Source: a virus
Virus record (IMG/VR): IMGVR_UViG_3300037520_001276
Location: 20,397 to 84,396 of that record
Length of the DNA stretch: 64,000 nucleotides
Reading direction: 5' to 3' (one strand)
Shown here: positions 31,215-39,843 of the stretch, one piece after another
Layout: each line of letters begins with the position of its first letter
Position numbering within the stretch: the stretch's first letter is position 1
The notes under the pieces: model-generated
What the model was told of the DNA's origin: nothing
The model's database searches: none
What the model saw: only the letters and a program-made list of their open reading frames with translations
Program-made: the position numbers and the translations under genes

Positions 31215-33143
31215 TTATAAAACCGTAGGACATGTTGGTCCTGTTTTTTGTGCTAAAGTAGATCTTGTTATTATTGTTGAATCTATTCCTTGGCAATTTA
31301 ATGGTGTGATCGATATGTTTCTTACTTGTAAAGTTATTAACGAATTCGCCCTCAAAGTACATGAATTAGTACTGGCACATGTTTCATAAATATACTGACT
31401 AATAGTACCTCCAATCGTTGCAGTGTTATTAGTTATTAAACATGCTGAGTATGTGGTTTGGAATCCGCTAACAATAACTTGTCCTCCCGCACAATTATTG
31501 TTAATTGTTGTACTTGAAGTCGGTGTTGTTGAAGTTGGTAAGTTTAGGGTTGTACCTGTCGATCCTGTAACAACGATGGTGTTATTTATTATTGGTTGAT
31601 CAGTTGCGTTTGTTGTGCCTGTTGTTGAGATATCAAAAACTAAATCAAACTGTACGGTACTTGGTTGATTGAACGGTTGTGTTGGTGTTAAACTAATTGT
31701 AAATGTAGTATTTTTTGTAAGTGTTGCAAAACTAGCAGCTTGAGTAGTTGTGTTAGATAATGGTGATGGTTCAACAAAATTAACATTAATTAAATAATTT
31801 ACAAAGTTTTGTACAGGAACAATACTAAAAGTTTGATTACCTGAATTTTGTATTGGTGACGAGTCTTTAACATAAACAGTGTATGGTCCACCCGCTAAAT
31901 TTGTTAAAAAGTTATTTGATGTAAAATTAATATTATCTAAAGAATATGTGTATGGTGCAGTGCCTCCAATAACATTAACGGTCGCAGAACCATAACTTGT
32001 TGAACATGCCGGGTTTTGTGTTTGAACGCTAATTTGAAGTGGCGAAGTTGTACAAACACCTGTAGTTACATTAATGTTAGATATAAACGCACCTGGCGTT
32101 GTCCAAGTACCAACAGGTGGTGTGTTTGGGCTTTGTAGGTAAGGAACATTACTACTTGACCATCCACTTATTGTCCATCTCGTTGTTCCGCTATTATAAT
32201 ATATAGTTTGTGTGCCGGCAGTCCAAGATGGGTAATTATTTATTGTGTTACCGCTGTAGTATGTTGTTTGATTTAGCGTTGCAGGATGAATTAATCTTGT
32301 AAAACAAAGTGGTCCTCTATATATTTGCGGAGTAATTAGTATATTAATACCGCTATTACATATTAAACAAGAATTATATGGGCCAGCAGATTTAACGGCT
32401 ACTTGATTTATAAATGTTTGTCCGCTATTTAATTCTGATCCTAAACTTTTCCAACACCCCATTTGTGATGTTAGTTTATAAATTTTATTAAGGGTAAATA
32501 AAGATGGTTGACTTCTTAAATAATAAACCACTTCTCCGCATTGTGGTGTTGATGTAAACATTTCGATTGTACCTAACCAGTCATCTATTGTTCCGGAAGG
32601 ACAATCAGTATCATCGTTTAACCAATTTAATGTAGTTAAAGTAAGGAAAGACGCCAATTCCCATCTTTCAAGTGTTGGGTTCCAACCTAATACAAAATTT
32701 TCATCTCCTGATCCTATATCTGCCATCCAAGTAAAAAGGTTTCTACCGTATTGAGTTCCTGTTGGTGTAAGATTAAATGTCTGAGCTTGTAATGTTGATG
32801 GGTTAGTCCATGTCAATGTTAAACCGCAATCACAAACTGAAGAACATTTTTGAAACTTTTCTAAAAAAAATGATTCGTATCCAACGGTACAGGTTGTCGA
32901 TGCGCTAAAATCACCATAGTAATCGGTTACATTTACAGTATAGTCTCCCGGTATTAAATTTGTTATATATGTACCTTGAGCACCATTACTCCATGAAACC
33001 GTATATGGTGGTGTTCCTCCTGTGATTAGTACCGCCATATAACCGTTAGATGACGCTGGTGTTGACGCATTTATAGTGTCACAATCAATACCCAAAGGTA
33101 AAAGAGTTACGATATTACAACTATTTCCACTTAAATCTGCCAT
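31215..33143 (-). CDS. Tail adhesin with SprB-like repeats (642 aa)
   Basis: SprB-type units are visible at residues about 15-85 (ITGGTPPYTVSWSNGAQGTY, then LIPGDYTVNVTDYYG) and about 375-450 (VIGGTAPYTYSLDNINF, GGPYTVYVKDS). This repeat was first described in the Flavobacterium gliding adhesin SprB. The middle region carries several Cys pairs (CSSVCDCG near 97). The last 190 residues are Thr/Ser/Asn-rich beta structure. It likely forms a distal fibre contacting a Bacteroidota cell surface. No secretion signal, as expected for a virion protein. Confidence 0.75.
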   Translation of the reverse strand: MADLSGNSCNIVTLLPLGIDCDTINASTPASSNGYMAVLITGGTPPYTVSWSNGAQGTYITNLIPGDYTVNVTDYYGDFSASTTCTVGYESFFLEKFQKCSSVCDCGLTLTWTNPSTLQAQTFNLTPTGTQYGRNLFTWMADIGSGDENFVLGWNPTLERWELASFLTLTTLNWLNDDTDCPSGTIDDWLGTIEMFTSTPQCGEVVYYLRSQPSLFTLNKIYKLTSQMGCWKSLGSELNSGQTFINQVAVKSAGPYNSCLICNSGINILITPQIYRGPLCFTRLIHPATLNQTTYYSGNTINNYPSWTAGTQTIYYNSGTTRWTISGWSSSNVPYLQSPNTPPVGTWTTPGAFISNINVTTGVCTTSPLQISVQTQNPACSTSYGSATVNVIGGTAPYTYSLDNINFTSNNFLTNLAGGPYTVYVKDSSPIQNSGNQTFSIVPVQNFVNYLINVNFVEPSPLSNTTTQAASFATLTKNTTFTISLTPTQPFNQPSTVQFDLVFDISTTGTTNATDQPIINNTIVVTGSTGTTLNLPTSTTPTSSTTINNNCAGGQVIVSGFQTTYSACLITNNTATIGGTISQYIYETCASTNSCTLRANSLITLQVRNISITPLNCQGIDSTIITRSTLAQKTGPTCPTVL

Positions 33144-33144
33144 A

Positions 33145-33303
33145 TTATCTTGGTGTGTAACCTGGTCTTATATAACCATCATAAAATTCAATAGTTTCAA
33201 TTTCATCTCTTCTATTGTAGTATGCTATTTTTTGTTTTGTAAGTGTACCGGCGGTTGGGTGATCTACGGTATATGTTTCTATTTGATAAGTTCCTAAGTC
33301 CAT
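33145..33303 (-). CDS. Small virion-cluster protein (52 aa)
   Basis: ATG 33303 to TAA 33145-33147. Begins MDLGTYQIETYTVDHPTAG and ends FYDGYIRPGYTPR. Strand-rich, no hydrophobic segment. It sits with 1-2 nt gaps between two fibre genes, so it is almost certainly translated in the same unit and could be a fibre connector or chaperone. Function unknown. Confidence 0.65.
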   Translation of the reverse strand: MDLGTYQIETYTVDHPTAGTLTKQKIAYYNRRDEIETIEFYDGYIRPGYTPR

Positions 33304-33305
33304 AA

Positions 33306-34604
33306 TTAATATTCTAAATAAACGTTCATTTGTTGTCTAACACTTGTTGGGTTTGTTGCCCATGTTGGTGTTGTCCATCTTATTTCTATTTTATCTCCTT
33401 CTGTAACTGCTAAGGGTGATGATAATACATAACTTATATTTGCACTTGAAGAGTCGTAAGTATATGTTGTTGTTATCGTACTTTGTGTTGATTGTGTAAA
33501 ATTATTTATTGTAAACGTACTAGTTTCACTAGTACCTAAAGCACCACCAACTGTTTGACAAATACCTACTCTTACAATATTTCCTGTTTTAGGTACAATA
33601 ACTCTTCTTCCATCGGATCCCGAAATAGGTGCTGTAAGATTGATTGAGTTACCTATATAATATGTCTGTGTATCACCAGGATTTAATGAATCATGTCCAA
33701 AAAATAAAGCGATTAATTGTTTAGGGTTCACTGTTATTCCACTTACTGTTAAAGTATTAGCAGAAACAGTATTTGCAGTAATTGATTGTGATGATATAGT
33801 TCCGTTTGATGTTAAACCCGAAACGTCATCAAACAAAACTGAAATAGAACCTCCAGTACTATTTGTGTAGGTAAAGTTATTATTAGAATACGTTGCTCCT
33901 GTTATAAAAACATCAGTCGCACCTGTATAAAACCCAGTCACATTAAAAGTACCTCCTGTATTATTTGTAAAAGTTGCAGTACCATTACTATATGTTCCTC
34001 CTGTAAGTCTAACATCTGTTGCACCTGTTAAAAAACCAGTTACATTAAAAGTGCCTCCGCTATTATTTGTAAAAGTTGCAGTTCCTGTTGAAGAATTATA
34101 AGTCCCTCCAGTTACTCTAAGATCAGAGGCTAATATTGACAAACTTGAAGTTAAAGTTACCCCATCATTTCTACTTAATGAAAGATTATAGTTGGAATTG
34201 TTAAATGTCACTCCTGTTACAAATGTATCGGCAGATATTGAATTATTATTTATAGTTATTGTTGTTGCAGATATTCCTTGCGGGAATACTACCGGACTTA
34301 ACATGTTTATTGGTGAACATCCTGAAATACTACTAGTGTAAAGGGTCCCGTTTGACCCACACAAATCTATTGTTGTTGCACTAAATGTATTAGCCGAAAG
34401 TCCTCCGATGAAGTTTGTTTGTGAATTCACAGTTCCTCCTGTAAATGTACTTCCTGAAAATATAGAAGTTAGCTGTTGTAATTCAGCTTTATATGATGAT
34501 CCAGCAGCGTTCTGCGATGGATCACCAGTATACACAATATGAATAAGTGTTGTTGGTGTAATAGCTGATGATTGTGCTAATGTTTTTTCTGTTAATCTTG
34601 CCAT
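33306..34604 (-). CDS. Tail fibre protein with shared attachment domain (432 aa)
   Basis: Residues 1-50 (TLAQSSAITPTTLIHIVYTG, DPSQNAAGSSYKAELQQL) are nearly identical to the start of the SHAEG-repeat fibre at 39844, pointing to a common virion-attachment domain. Residues about 140-270 contain three or more repeats of VTGGTY...TFTNNxGGTFNVTGF-TGATDV, a beta-solenoid-like array. The C-terminal 150 residues (from about 290, PKQLIALFFGHDS) form a separate beta domain, probably the receptor-binding tip. No TATTTAT box in the correct orientation lies directly before it. Confidence 0.75.
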   Translation of the reverse strand: MARLTEKTLAQSSAITPTTLIHIVYTGDPSQNAAGSSYKAELQQLTSIFSGSTFTGGTVNSQTNFIGGLSANTFSATTIDLCGSNGTLYTSSISGCSPINMLSPVVFPQGISATTITINNNSISADTFVTGVTFNNSNYNLSLSRNDGVTLTSSLSILASDLRVTGGTYNSSTGTATFTNNSGGTFNVTGFLTGATDVRLTGGTYSNGTATFTNNTGGTFNVTGFYTGATDVFITGATYSNNNFTYTNSTGGSISVLFDDVSGLTSNGTISSQSITANTVSANTLTVSGITVNPKQLIALFFGHDSLNPGDTQTYYIGNSINLTAPISGSDGRRVIVPKTGNIVRVGICQTVGGALGTSETSTFTINNFTQSTQSTITTTYTYDSSSANISYVLSSPLAVTEGDKIEIRWTTPTWATNPTSVRQQMNVYLEY

Positions 34605-34614
34605 TTTAATTTAT

Positions 34615-34899
34615 TTATTGAAATTGATATTCGTCTCCATCTTGAAATTCAAAATAATCTCCGTCTTCAAATTGTTTATACGATGCCGATGATGTTTCAC
34701 AATAAACACATCCCACATCATCAATAATTTTTATAACATAACTAGGGTATGTTTCATATACAGATGGTAATGTAAAACTATAAGGTGTTGTTGTTATTGT
34801 GTCATGATACACACAAGTACCAAAACATGTGTCACATATCCATATATTATATGGCGATGTTCCACTTGTAATTGAATTAATTGTTACTTGATATGACAT
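34615..34899 (-). CDS. Small tail-cluster protein, paralogue 1 of 3 (94 aa)
   Basis: Begins MSYQVTINSITSGTSPYNIW. The pattern of an initial G-T-x-P-Y-x-I strand, a Cys pair (ICDTCFGTC), a central strand and a second Cys pair (VGCVYCET) followed by an acidic Phe-rich tail ending YQFQ recurs in the genes at 41875 and 42178. It resembles a single SprB-like module. TATTTAT lies 5 nt before the ATG. Possibly a fibre tip or decorating protein. Confidence 0.65.
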   Translation of the reverse strand: MSYQVTINSITSGTSPYNIWICDTCFGTCVYHDTITTTPYSFTLPSVYETYPSYVIKIIDDVGCVYCETSSASYKQFEDGDYFEFQDGDEYQFQ

Positions 34900-34904
34900 T
34901 ATCT

Positions 34905-34911
34905 ATAAATA
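34905..34911 (-). promoter_or_regulatory. TATTTAT late-promoter-type box
   Basis: Heptamer in gene orientation exactly 5 nt before the ATG at 34899. Confidence 0.5.
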
Positions 34912-34913
34912 TT

Positions 34914-36524
34914 CTACCCTCTACTTTTACAGTTTCCATTTAATGTACAAAACTCAGTTAACAAACCTAAAGTTCCTACTTTATATATTTTAGTGCCGTA
35001 TTGTACATAATCAATAGTAACCGGTCTTGTTAAATTAATATCTCTATATATGTAAACACCTGTCTGTAAAACAGTGTCCGCTGAAGACGTGTAGAATGTT
35101 ATTGCCGCCCCAAAATTTGTTAACTGACAAACAGGGCAAGATAATGAGTATTCTCCTTTAGCTTCCCAACTTTTATATGTGGTTCCTGTTATTACAGGTG
35201 TATTACATTCTAAACAACTATCATAAACTGTTTGGGCGGAAGAAGTAAATATATTAGAGTTTGTAACAATAAATCCGCTTGGTGGTATATATCCAATAAA
35301 GTTTCCAATGTACTCATAACAAATCCCAGAATTTGTTTTTATAATATCATTTACAACCACATTTGATGGTGGGTATGATGTTTGAACTATCATACTATTA
35401 TTAGTACAAGACGTAAACACAAATGAAGTCCCAATAGGATATGTCGGAGTAGGTGTTGGTGTTGGAGTAGGTGTTGGAGTAGGTGTTGGTGTTGGTGTAG
35501 GTGTTGGTAAATCACACTGTGAACAACCTGATATTAAAATTTCAATTATTTCTTTTACGGTCCTATTTGGTGACCCACTTACACTTCTTTCATAAGTAAC
35601 ACACTGTATTTGGTCTGAATTAAAATCACTTAATGTCACAACAAACGTTGTCCCTGTTTGTATTTGAGTTCCGCTGTATATCAAACTATTGGTCACATAA
35701 TAAATGTCAGATGTTTGGCAGTCAACAAGTTTTTTAACTGTTGGACACACAAAAAACCCTTGATCTACCACAAAAGTAACACTTTCACCTGTAATTGGTA
35801 TTACCGGTGTAGGAGTTGGTGTAGGGGTTGGTGTAGGTGTTGGTGTAGGTGTTGGTGTTACTTCCTCAAAACTAATACTAGCAGTAAATACATTACAAGG
35901 GTCGGGTGTAGGGGTTGGTGTAGGGGTTGGTGTTGGTGTAGGTGTAGGGGTTGGTGTTGGGGTCGGTGTGGGTATTTCACACTCCAATAAAACATCAAAA
36001 TCTAAAACCGAACACGGATCTGTTGGTGGTGGTGTTGGTGGTGGACAAACTCCGTTTGTTTGAATAGATGGTGCAAGATCAGGACAAAAACTTGTTGTTG
36101 GAAAAGACCCATAAAATAAACAAGTTCCACCAAGAGACGTACTTAAACACCATTTAGTATTGTCAAAATATAAAAAACCAGGGTCAGTTCCTCCTGTAAA
36201 ATATAAATAACCATTATAAGAACCATCAAGACTATATGTTCCTGTTATACCTGAATAGGTATCTCCAAGTAGTTCTAAACAAATAATATCATCACAACAA
36301 GACTCACAAGAAGGGTGAGTACACCCTGAAACAACAGTTGCGGTACCAACTAATGATGTAGTGATTACTGGTGTAATACCACTAGATACCGTATAGCACC
36401 CATCAACAATAACGGTATCTCCTGTTATGTTAAATACAGTACCAATGGCTGTTAAACCACCCCAACTTGTTGCACTATATGATATTTGATTGTAACAACA
36501 ACTACTTAATATTATGTCCGTCAT
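34914..36524 (-). CDS. Tail protein with three Pro-Thr repeat linkers (536 aa)
   Basis: Beta-rich, Cys-containing modules (ISGCSQC, HPSCESCCDD, VCPVC) are separated by three (Thr-Pro)n linkers at about residues 185-208, 222-240 and 339-360. Such Pro-Thr stretches are stiff extended spacers typical of modular surface proteins. The N-terminal 165 residues form one beta module (CYTVSSGITPVITTSLVGT); the C-terminal 150 residues another. It probably builds an extended fibre. TATTTAT lies 19 nt before the ATG. The hexanucleotide repeats encoding the linkers could vary in copy number without frameshift. Confidence 0.7.
   Translation of the reverse strand: MTDIILSSCCYNQISYSATSWGGLTAIGTVFNITGDTVIVDGCYTVSSGITPVITTSLVGTATVVSGCTHPSCESCCDDIICLELLGDTYSGITGTYSLDGSYNGYLYFTGGTDPGFLYFDNTKWCLSTSLGGTCLFYGSFPTTSFCPDLAPSIQTNGVCPPPTPPPTDPCSVLDFDVLLECEIPTPTPTPTPTPTPTPTPTPTPTPDPCNVFTASISFEEVTPTPTPTPTPTPTPTPTPVIPITGESVTFVVDQGFFVCPTVKKLVDCQTSDIYYVTNSLIYSGTQIQTGTTFVVTLSDFNSDQIQCVTYERSVSGSPNRTVKEIIEILISGCSQCDLPTPTPTPTPTPTPTPTPTPTPTYPIGTSFVFTSCTNNSMIVQTSYPPSNVVVNDIIKTNSGICYEYIGNFIGYIPPSGFIVTNSNIFTSSAQTVYDSCLECNTPVITGTTYKSWEAKGEYSLSCPVCQLTNFGAAITFYTSSADTVLQTGVYIYRDINLTRPVTIDYVQYGTKIYKVGTLGLLTEFCTLNGNCKSRG
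35446..35508. repeat. Hexanucleotide repeat array encoding (Pro-Thr)n
   Basis: About ten units of the type GGTGTT/GGAGTA on the plus strand. The unit length of 6 nt keeps the coding frame whatever the copy number. Confidence 0.8.
35806..35859. repeat. Hexanucleotide repeat array encoding (Pro-Thr)n
   Basis: About nine units of GGTGTA/GGGGTT-type hexamers encode the second linker of the same protein. Confidence 0.8.
35904..35973. repeat. Hexanucleotide repeat array encoding (Pro-Thr)n
   Basis: About eleven units of GGTGTT/GGGGTC-type hexamers encode the third linker of the same protein, the one nearest its N-terminus. Confidence 0.8.
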
Positions 36525-36541
36525 TTAATTAATTGGTTTTT

Positions 36542-37738
36542 TTATAAATATACATCTTTACGATTTATCCAATTATTATTTGTATCATAAACCCAATAAA
36601 CCCACCTATATGGGTTTGAAGTTGATTTGAAACTTACATTTAATTTTTCTTGGTTGTGGTTTAAATCTACCCTATATATTAAATCTCCATTTATATCTTC
36701 AAAACCGATGTAAATAAATTTAAAATCTTTTGCTTTTGGTATGTTTAATTCAAATTCATAAGTTTGTTCCTCAATTAAAAACCATTCGGAATAATCATTG
36801 ATTGGTGGGTTAATTCCTTTTAAAGTTTTGGGGTGTAGTTTTCTATTTTTAAAATTTATTCCGGCATAATCCTCATATTGTTTATGGGTTCTAACGTTAC
36901 CTAAACCATATTCTTCTAAATCTATATTATTATCTTCTTCCTGTAACATGTGTCTTAATCTTTTTTTTGACTCATCATCCATTTCCCACCATTGTTTTTC
37001 AACGACACCTTTTGTTTTATTTTCTTGATTAAAATCTGTCCAATGTTTTGTTCTACCTTCTCTTGTGTATTCATGCCATACAACAGTTTTATGTGGATGA
37101 TATAAATCATAACCTAAAGTATATGACCTTATTGATAAGCTAATCTCATCCCCTGCAAAGTATATATTTGGGTCGTATTTGTACTCTTCACAATGTTTTC
37201 CTATTGTAAAAAAGAAATGACCACTAACAAATCTTGCAGGTATTGGTTTATCTAAAGTTTCCCAATTTTGTATTGCATGGGGTCTAAACATTATGGTACC
37301 ACCTTCTGTGAAGTTTGTTGCAACCATTTTATACGGTTCAACATTTAATAATTGGTTATCGTTTGGTCTATACATACCAGCATATGATGTAATTATCGGT
37401 TTTTCTGAATCGACCATATTCATCATATTAATTAATTCTTCGTCCCAATTTTCAATAAACCTGTGATGCGAATCTAATTGAAGTGTGTATTCTTCTCCTC
37501 TCCAAAGTTTTTGTATTTCAGAACGTGCCCAACAAAGTCCTTTACTTTCCGACCAATGATATTCTAAAACTCTAAACCTATTATCAAATGTAAATTCCTC
37601 TAATGATTCTGTTTCGTCACGTTGCCAACATATACCAAAAGTTAAATTTTCAGGATGTTTTGCCTTAGTTATACAATCTCTGATAGTCGGTAAAAGTTCG
37701 GGATCCCTATATGACGCGATTTGAACAAATATTTTCAT
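36542..37738 (-). CDS. GlcNAc-type glycosyltransferase (398 aa)
   Basis: The N-terminal 290 residues match the PF11397-type glycosyltransferase fold (relatives of Skp1 GlcNAc transferase). Visible elements are MKIFVQIASYRDPELLPTI, the metal-binding motif QLDSHHRF near residue 92, FAGDEISLSIRSYTLGYDLY near 193-212 and VVWHEY near 222. A C-terminal domain of about 90 residues (SEWFLIEEQTYEFELNI) is probably beta and may bind the acceptor. Its position inside the fibre cluster suggests it modifies tail fibres or host surface glycans. Sugar and acceptor are not determinable from sequence. TATTTATG overlaps its start codon. Confidence 0.85.
   Translation of the reverse strand: MKIFVQIASYRDPELLPTIRDCITKAKHPENLTFGICWQRDETESLEEFTFDNRFRVLEYHWSESKGLCWARSEIQKLWRGEEYTLQLDSHHRFIENWDEELINMMNMVDSEKPIITSYAGMYRPNDNQLLNVEPYKMVATNFTEGGTIMFRPHAIQNWETLDKPIPARFVSGHFFFTIGKHCEEYKYDPNIYFAGDEISLSIRSYTLGYDLYHPHKTVVWHEYTREGRTKHWTDFNQENKTKGVVEKQWWEMDDESKKRLRHMLQEEDNNIDLEEYGLGNVRTHKQYEDYAGINFKNRKLHPKTLKGINPPINDYSEWFLIEEQTYEFELNIPKAKDFKFIYIGFEDINGDLIYRVDLNHNQEKLNVSFKSTSNPYRWVYWVYDTNNNWINRKDVYL
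36544..36550 (-). promoter_or_regulatory. TATTTAT late-promoter-type box
   Basis: Heptamer in gene orientation 19 nt before the ATG at 36524. It lies within the last codons of the upstream glycosyltransferase gene, so it may be partly constrained by coding. Confidence 0.35.
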
Positions 37739-37774
37739 AAATAAAAGTTATGAAAATATAAAAATAAATGAATA

Positions 37775-38002
37775 TTATTGTTTGTTATTTGATCTTATTT
37801 CGGTACTTCTAATACCATTTTTAAAAACGACATAGTTTATTTCATCTAAAGTGTATTCAAAATCAAATTTCAATTCTTCTATTTTAGTGTAACATTCTTC
37901 AATAGTGTTTCCGTCAAAAACGTAGTTTCTTGTTAAAGTAATATCTGAAGTTTCAAATAAACTTAAAATTTCTATATCATTATATATTAATCTCCAAATC
38001 AT
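37775..38002 (-). CDS. Hypothetical small phage protein (75 aa)
   Basis: ATG 38002 is preferred over the ATG at 38023, which would overlap the upstream fibre gene. Begins MIWRLIYNDIEILSLFETS, continues with a second strand (ITLTRNYVFDGNT) and a helix (IEECYTKIEELKFDFEY). It looks like a small conserved alpha/beta protein found in T4-like phages; function unknown. Sits between a fibre gene and the glycosyltransferase gene. Confidence 0.65.
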   Translation of the reverse strand: MIWRLIYNDIEILSLFETSDITLTRNYVFDGNTIEECYTKIEELKFDFEYTLDEINYVVFKNGIRSTEIRSNNKQ

Positions 38003-38004
38003 AT

Positions 38005-39840
38005 TTAATAAGTAATTGTCCAATTTTGAGGTGATCCTGTTAAAAACGCAACCGCGGCTAAACCATCAAACCCACCACTAGAATTGTCAGGGTTGGCGTT
38101 AGATCCACCAATATTTAAATCTATACTATCCCAACCTGTTAAGTTATATGTTGCATTACCACTAAAATCAACAAGAATTTGATTAACCTCAGATGCCGTC
38201 ATTCCGTTATTTTGTAACCTTATTCTTGAGTTTGTTGAAAATGTTGATCCTGATAATGGTTTAAAATCAACATAGTTAAGACCATTACCGTACAATGTTA
38301 ATGCGGAATCGTTTTCTGAGACACCACCGTTATTAAAAGTATTTATTGTAACCGGAAATAAAACATCGGTTAATCCTGTATTACTAAAAATTTGTATCGA
38401 TCCTGATAAACCAGAAAGTGGTGTCAAGTCATGAGTACCTGTAAGATTACAATTATACGCTAAATAATATGAAAACGTGTTTGCGGAAGATGATGGTCCG
38501 TGTAATATTTGATTTAAATTTGTATTGTTATTACATGCAAAAGACCCACCTAATCCTGTTATTTTTGATAAATCAAGGGTACCTGTTAGATTACAGTTGT
38601 CAACTAAAAATTGATTTGTAACACTTGCAACATTTTGATTATAGGTACATGCACTACTAAAAGTTATACCTGTTAAATTTGGGTTTAAGGATATATCAAA
38701 TCTACCACCTAATCTACCTGTAAATCCACTTAAATTTAAATTACCTGTTAAATCACACTCACTTAAAAGTATTGATCTGAAATTTTTTGTTGTTGAAGTA
38801 AAAAATACGGATGTTAATCCTGTGTTGAATCTTAAATCAATTTCACCAACACTAGAAGAACCACCAAAGTTTGGAAAAATTGATAAATCTAAGGTACCTT
38901 GTAAGTTGCAACCCGCAAAGTCAAAATTTGTAATTCCGTTTGATATACAAGAATTTGTAGGGCTTGAAAATATTGCGGCTTGTGTTGGTAAAGTAATACC
39001 GGTCAAATTTGGATTGGTTCTAAAACTAATATTAACAGGAAACCCTGACAACATGGATAAATTTAAATTTCCTGTTATATTATTATTTTGACCAAATAAT
39101 TGTGGTGATCCGACGGAAGCCACTCTAGCACCAACATTAGGAAACGTAACTCCAGTTAAAAAAAAGTTACTAGATATATCAAAACTATAGGTTGTGACAT
39201 TCATTCTATTATTCATACAAGAAAAATCTAAATCACCTATTAATCTATTATTACTAAAATCAATATTTCTTGGAGATCCTGCAATATAGAGACTTGGTAA
39301 AGTTATAGATGATAATGATAGGTTATCTAATACGTCAATATCTCTCACTCTATTAAACATTGAAATATCTAAATCTTTTAATCCTGTTGATTGTAACCCA
39401 TACGAAACCGACAAATTATACAAAGAATTTGTTATTCCCTTCCAATTTTGTGGGTTTGTCACCCCTGTTAAACTATTTGTTCCAACAATACTGAATTGGG
39501 CCTCAATTTTATTCCATTTTGAAAAATCAAGATTTCCAATTAAACCTGGACCTGCCTGTATGCTTGTTCGACCTATTTCTCCTGTGTTGAAAGTTTTTAT
39601 TTGGGCTATTTTTTCTCCTGCAGTTAATCCTGTAATAATGTAGGGTCTTGTTGTTCCTGTACCACCGGCACTTCTAGTGACTCCACTGTACGATGTAGGA
39701 TACCCACTAATACCAACTAACGCCCTCTTTATTGTCCCATCATCGGCAAAATAATGAGTAAAATTAAATGTTGTGCCGGTAAACCTTATATTAAATATAT
39801 CCTGAGATTTGTTTGTAGAAAAAAATGCTGCTCCTTTCAT
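38005..39840 (-). CDS. Leucine-rich-repeat tail fibre protein (611 aa)
   Basis: From about residue 100 to 560 the protein is a series of LRR-like units with consensus NLTGTLDLSKITGLGG and NPNLTGITFSS, alternating short strands and loops. This resembles BspA-type surface LRRs of Bacteroidota and other bacteria. The first 95 residues (TGTTFNFTHYFADDGTIKR) form a cap or attachment domain; the C-terminus ends in AVAFLTGSPQNWTITY. A solenoid of this length would present a large protein- or glycan-binding face. It follows the SHAEG-repeat fibre by 3 nt and has no own TATTTAT box. Role as receptor-binding fibre is inferred. Confidence 0.75.
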   Translation of the reverse strand: MKGAAFFSTNKSQDIFNIRFTGTTFNFTHYFADDGTIKRALVGISGYPTSYSGVTRSAGGTGTTRPYIITGLTAGEKIAQIKTFNTGEIGRTSIQAGPGLIGNLDFSKWNKIEAQFSIVGTNSLTGVTNPQNWKGITNSLYNLSVSYGLQSTGLKDLDISMFNRVRDIDVLDNLSLSSITLPSLYIAGSPRNIDFSNNRLIGDLDFSCMNNRMNVTTYSFDISSNFFLTGVTFPNVGARVASVGSPQLFGQNNNITGNLNLSMLSGFPVNISFRTNPNLTGITLPTQAAIFSSPTNSCISNGITNFDFAGCNLQGTLDLSIFPNFGGSSSVGEIDLRFNTGLTSVFFTSTTKNFRSILLSECDLTGNLNLSGFTGRLGGRFDISLNPNLTGITFSSACTYNQNVASVTNQFLVDNCNLTGTLDLSKITGLGGSFACNNNTNLNQILHGPSSSANTFSYYLAYNCNLTGTHDLTPLSGLSGSIQIFSNTGLTDVLFPVTINTFNNGGVSENDSALTLYGNGLNYVDFKPLSGSTFSTNSRIRLQNNGMTASEVNQILVDFSGNATYNLTGWDSIDLNIGGSNANPDNSSGGFDGLAAVAFLTGSPQNWTITY

Positions 39841-39843
39841 TTT

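Noticed and set aside
34604-34615. Late box before the fibre gene at 34604 (also at 60661)
   Set aside because: In gene orientation these read ATAAATA, the opposite of the recurring motif; in 70% AT DNA such matches are expected by chance.
37737-37743. TATTTAT box for the glycosyltransferase
   Set aside because: It overlaps the start codon itself (TATTTATG), so as a promoter it would start inside the gene; probably a chance match.
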